A stretch of DNA of 8,595 nucleotides from Clostridiales bacterium (GTDB lineage Bacteria; Bacillota_A; Clostridia; Christensenellales; Aristaeellaceae). The position numbers and the translations under genes are program-made. The notes beneath the pieces were generated by a model. The model did not search any database and was not told the DNA's origin. It saw nothing but the letters and a program-made list of their open reading frames with translations. Location: contig JAAYZL010000418.1 of NCBI GenBank assembly GCA_012514855.1, positions 1-8,595 of the forward strand, written 5' to 3'. Of the stretch, positions 5,890 to 8,595 are shown piece after piece (the stretch's first letter is position 1; the number at the start of each line of letters is the position of its first letter).

Positions 5890-6642
5890 CTATTTGAGCA
5901 CCAGTTCCACAGGGCAGTGGTCGCTTCCCAGGATGTGGGCGTGTATCGCGGCGGACTCGAGCCGGTCGCGGAGCCGCTCGGAGGCGACGAAGTAGTCGAT
6001 GCGCCAGCCGGCGTTCCGGGACCGCGCGCCGCCGATGTAGCTCCACCACGAGTACGCACCGGTGAGGTCGGGGTAGAAGTGCCGGAACGTGTCGACGAAG
6101 CCCGCCGCCAGAAGCTCCGTGAACTTCTGCCGCTCCTCGTCGGTGAAGCCGGCGTTCATGCGGTTCGTCTTCGGGTTTTTGAGGTCGATCTCCGTGTGCG
6201 CGACGTTGAGGTCGCCGCAGACGACGACCGGCTTCTTGGCGTCGAGCGACACGAGGTACTCGCGGAACGCGTCCTCCCACTGCATGCGGTAGGGGAGCCG
6301 CCGAAGCCCGTCCTGCGAGTTCGGCGTGTAGCAGCAGACGAGCGTGAAGTCCTCGAACTCGCAGGCGATCACGCGGCCCTCGCGGTCGTGCTCGTCAATT
6401 CCCAAGCCGGTGGCGCAGGAGAGCATCGGAACGCGCGAGAACACCGCCGTCCCCGAATAGCCCTTCTTCTCCGCGGGGTTGTAGAGCTTCACGTAGCCCG
6501 GCAGCTCGACCGCGCCGTCCTCCTCGCTCATCTTGATCTCCTGCAGGCAGATGACGTCCGGGTCGAGCGAGAGAACGCTCTCGACAAAGCCCTTCTTCAC
6601 GCACGCGCGCAGGCCGTTGACGTTCCAGGATATCAGCTTCAA
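5890..6642 (-). CDS. xth: Exodeoxyribonuclease III (AP endonuclease, XthA/ExoA family)
   Basis: A 250-residue DNA repair nuclease that cuts at abasic sites and degrades 3' ends of duplex DNA in base excision repair. All family motifs are present in order: SWNVNGLRA (5-13), LQEIKM (33-38) with metal ligand Glu35, [10 protein letters not shown] (61-70), YTPNSQ (105-110) with Tyr105, [12 protein letters not shown] (143-154) with Asp144 and Asn146, GFTDEER (165-171), WWSY and RIDYF (Asp216), and the terminal GSDHCPV with Asp241-His242. Length is normal. Translation must start at TTG (6640-6642), which encodes the first residue before KLISWN and lies 7 bases after GGAGG. It is transcribed away from cysS and has its own promoter. 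An 8-base direct repeat, GCGGGTTT on the minus strand, occurs at the stop codon and again 21 bases later. Confidence 0.96.
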   Translation of the reverse strand: MKLISWNVNGLRACVKKGFVESVLSLDPDVICLQEIKMSEEDGAVELPGYVKLYNPAEKKGYSGTAVFSRVPMLSCATGLGIDEHDREGRVIACEFEDFTLVCCYTPNSQDGLRRLPYRMQWEDAFREYLVSLDAKKPVVVCGDLNVAHTEIDLKNPKTNRMNAGFTDEERQKFTELLAAGFVDTFRHFYPDLTGAYSWWSYIGGARSRNAGWRIDYFVASERLRDRLESAAIHAHILGSDHCPVELVLK

Positions 6643-6649
6643 ACAAATC

Positions 6650-6654
6650 CCTCC
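6650..6654 (-). promoter_or_regulatory. Ribosome binding site for the TTG start of the exonuclease gene
   Basis: GGAGG on the minus strand, 7 bases before the TTG at 6640-6642. No ATG or GTG lies at the position where the conserved N-terminus KLISWN begins, so this site decides the start. Confidence 0.8.
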
Positions 6655-6675
6655 ATAGTATTCTCATTACCAGTT

Positions 6676-6704
6676 ATTGTAACAGAGAATTGACGAAATG
6701 AAAA
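6676..6704 (-). promoter_or_regulatory. Promoter of the exonuclease III gene
   Basis: Minus strand TTTTCA (6699-6704), a 17-base spacer and TACAAT (6676-6681). The predicted leader is about 27 bases before the TTG. It is divergent from the cysS promoter, with the two -35 boxes 12 bases apart. Confidence 0.65.
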
Positions 6705-6716
6705 GTGGAAAATTGC

Positions 6717-6745
6717 TTGACGAACGGGCATTCGTGCCGTATAAT
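6717..6745 (+). promoter_or_regulatory. Promoter of the T-box/cysS transcript
   Basis: TTGACG (6717-6722), exactly 17 bases, then a perfect TATAAT (6740-6745). Transcription is expected near A6752, just before the T-box Stem I. The surrounding AT-rich stretch contrasts with the GC-rich genes. Confidence 0.88.
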
Positions 6746-6751
6746 GGTCGG

Positions 6752-6974
6752 ACAGACGATGAACGGGAAGAGTAGGCGGCCATGCGTCCAAGAGATCGGC
6801 GGCCACCGGCTGCGAGCCGCCGAGACAAAGACCCGCCGAAGCGTGCGCCCCGGAGTCGCCGCGCCGAAGGGGAATTTCCCCCAGGCGCGGACGTCCGCCA
6901 CGTTACGGCGTCGAGCGAAATTCAGAGTGGAACCGCGGCCACGCCTCTGTTGGGGCGCGGCTGCTTTGTATTTT
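6752..6974 (+). ncRNA. T-box riboswitch, cysteine specific
   Basis: The leader senses uncharged tRNA-Cys and controls cysS by transcription antitermination. Stem I: a basal helix CGGG (6764-6767)/CCCG (6849-6852), then the specifier loop with AGTA (6771-6774) on the 5' side and GAA (6838-6840) on the 3' side. Above it GGCGG (6775-6779) pairs with CCGCC (6833-6837). The specifier is TGC (6844-6846), a Cys codon, followed by a purine. AAGAGA (6790-6795) is the AG-bulge region. The distal helix TCGGCGG/CCGCCGA (6796-6802/6817-6823) carries TGCGAG in its loop. Stem III is at 6859-6890. The T-box proper is 6924-6937, AGAGTGGAACCGCG. Its bulge bases TGGA can pair with the UCCA end of tRNA-Cys. The antiterminator pairs AGAG with CTCT (6945-6948) and GCG with CGC (6942-6944). 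Confidence 0.95.
6935..6974 (+). terminator. Regulated intrinsic terminator of the cysS T-box
   Basis: GCGGCCACGCCTC (6935-6947) pairs with GGGGCGCGGCTGC (6952-6964) over 13 positions with one A-C mismatch and two G-T wobbles, around a TGTT loop. It is followed by TTTGTATTTT (6965-6974). The 5' arm shares bases with the antiterminator, so the two folds exclude each other, as the T-box mechanism requires. Confidence 0.92.
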
Positions 6975-6988
6975 AAGGAGGAACACGT

Positions 6989-8386
<1,398 letters not shown>

Positions 8387-8391
8387 ATCAA

Positions 8392-8428
8392 GAGGGCGGC
8401 TCGCACGAACCGCCCTCCGTTTTATTTT
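8392..8428 (+). terminator. Intrinsic terminator of cysS
   Basis: GAGGGCGG (8392-8399) pairs exactly with CCGCCCTC (8410-8417), with a ten-base loop, and is followed by TTTTATTTT (8420-8428). It starts 6 bases after the cysS stop. The T run overlaps the stop codon (8422-8424) of the convergent gene. On the minus strand the same stem is followed only by TTGATTT, so it may serve that gene more weakly. Confidence 0.93.
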
Positions 8429-8595
8429 CCTTGCAATTTCTGTTTCAGCGTCTTTTCGCAGAAGTCGCACAGCTCGCTCGCGAACTCGGCGTCCGTGCTC
8501 TCGGACACGATCCTGCACAGCGGGCGCTTCTCGTCCGGGCAGATCCACGCCCAGCCGCGCTCGCGGTTCAGCCGTATGCCGCCGCCGAGCTCGGC
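8422..8595 (-). CDS. Probable phosphohexomutase-type domain, C-terminal end (partial)
   Basis: The last 57 codons of a minus-strand gene, cut by the window edge. The segment GGGIRLNRERGWAWICPDEKRPLCRIVSES has the layout of domain 4 of the alpha-D-phosphohexomutase family: G-(I/V)-(R/K)-L, then a G-W strand, then a P-----P---(I/V) loop. The standard mutase loop R-SGTEP is replaced by CPDEKRP. That agrees with the bifunctional mannose-1-phosphate guanylyltransferase/phosphomannomutase proteins of Bacillota and Actinobacteria, where this loop reads like LPD--P. Such proteins make GDP-mannose or related sugar nucleotides for surface glycans. A further helix with two cysteines (ELCDFCEK) ends at TAA, inside the T run of the cysS terminator. 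Without the N-terminus, single-domain mutases remain possible. Confidence 0.6.
   Translation of the reverse strand, partial: AELGGGIRLNRERGWAWICPDEKRPLCRIVSESTDAEFASELCDFCEKTLKQKLQGK

Noticed and set aside
5862..5890. Direct repeat AAACCCGC twice near the end of the exonuclease gene, considered as an attachment or duplication site
   Set aside because: Eight bases with no inserted element between the copies; probably chance.
5801..6280. N-terminal extension of XpaC into the exonuclease gene
   Set aside because: The frame is open only by chance. The added residues are the exonuclease gene in another frame, and the ribosome binding site and promoter place the start at 5800.
6724..6740. Bulged inverted repeat ACGGGCA/TGCCGT inside the cysS promoter spacer, considered as an operator
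   Set aside because: Short and imperfect, and the T-box already explains cysS control. Nothing else supports a bound regulator.

Overview
The window looks like chromosomal DNA from a GC-rich member of the Bacillota (Clostridia-like). The reasons are a complete cysteine T-box riboswitch in front of cysS, strong AGGAGG-type ribosome binding sites, vegetative promoters with 17-base spacers, and an xpaC-telA gene pair of the type found in Bacillus and Clostridia. The genus cannot be told from sequence alone. No mobile element, tRNA, rRNA or CRISPR array is visible. Almost all of the sequence is coding, and the only gene-free stretch over 300 bases (6643-6988) is filled by two divergent promoters and the T-box leader.

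Left part (1-2430): the last 28 codons of a + strand gene of the isoprenylcysteine carboxylmethyltransferase-like family converge on a two-gene minus-strand operon. That operon holds a sorbitol-6-phosphate 2-dehydrogenase (SrlD/SorD type), followed by an L-sorbose-1-phosphate reductase-like zinc dehydrogenase (SorE type). Together they would turn L-sorbose 1-phosphate into sorbitol 6-phosphate and then fructose 6-phosphate. No transporter or regulator lies in the operon. Its promoter has an extended -10 box, and a perfect 9-bp inverted repeat straddles the -35 region.

Middle part (2429-5848): a tight minus-strand operon, xpaC - telA - lemA - TPM-domain protein, with gaps of 14, 17 and 4 bases. 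It is driven by a near-consensus promoter (TTGCAA, 17 bases, TACAAT) with a very short leader. All four families are linked to envelope or toxic-anion stress, but none has a settled biochemical role. The last protein ends in an unusual Gly/Arg/Ser-rich repeat tail predicted to lie on the cytoplasmic side of the membrane. This cassette is the best candidate here for poorly described biology.

Right part (5890-8595): an exodeoxyribonuclease III gene with a TTG start, on the minus strand, is divergent from cysS. The cysS leader is a T-box whose specifier (UGC), tRNA-end-binding bulge (UGGA) and antiterminator/terminator pairing are all readable. After cysS, a strong hairpin terminator separates it from the C-terminal end of a convergent gene. 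That gene is probably a mutase-like domain of the bifunctional mannose-1-phosphate guanylyltransferase/phosphomannomutase type, cut off by the window edge.
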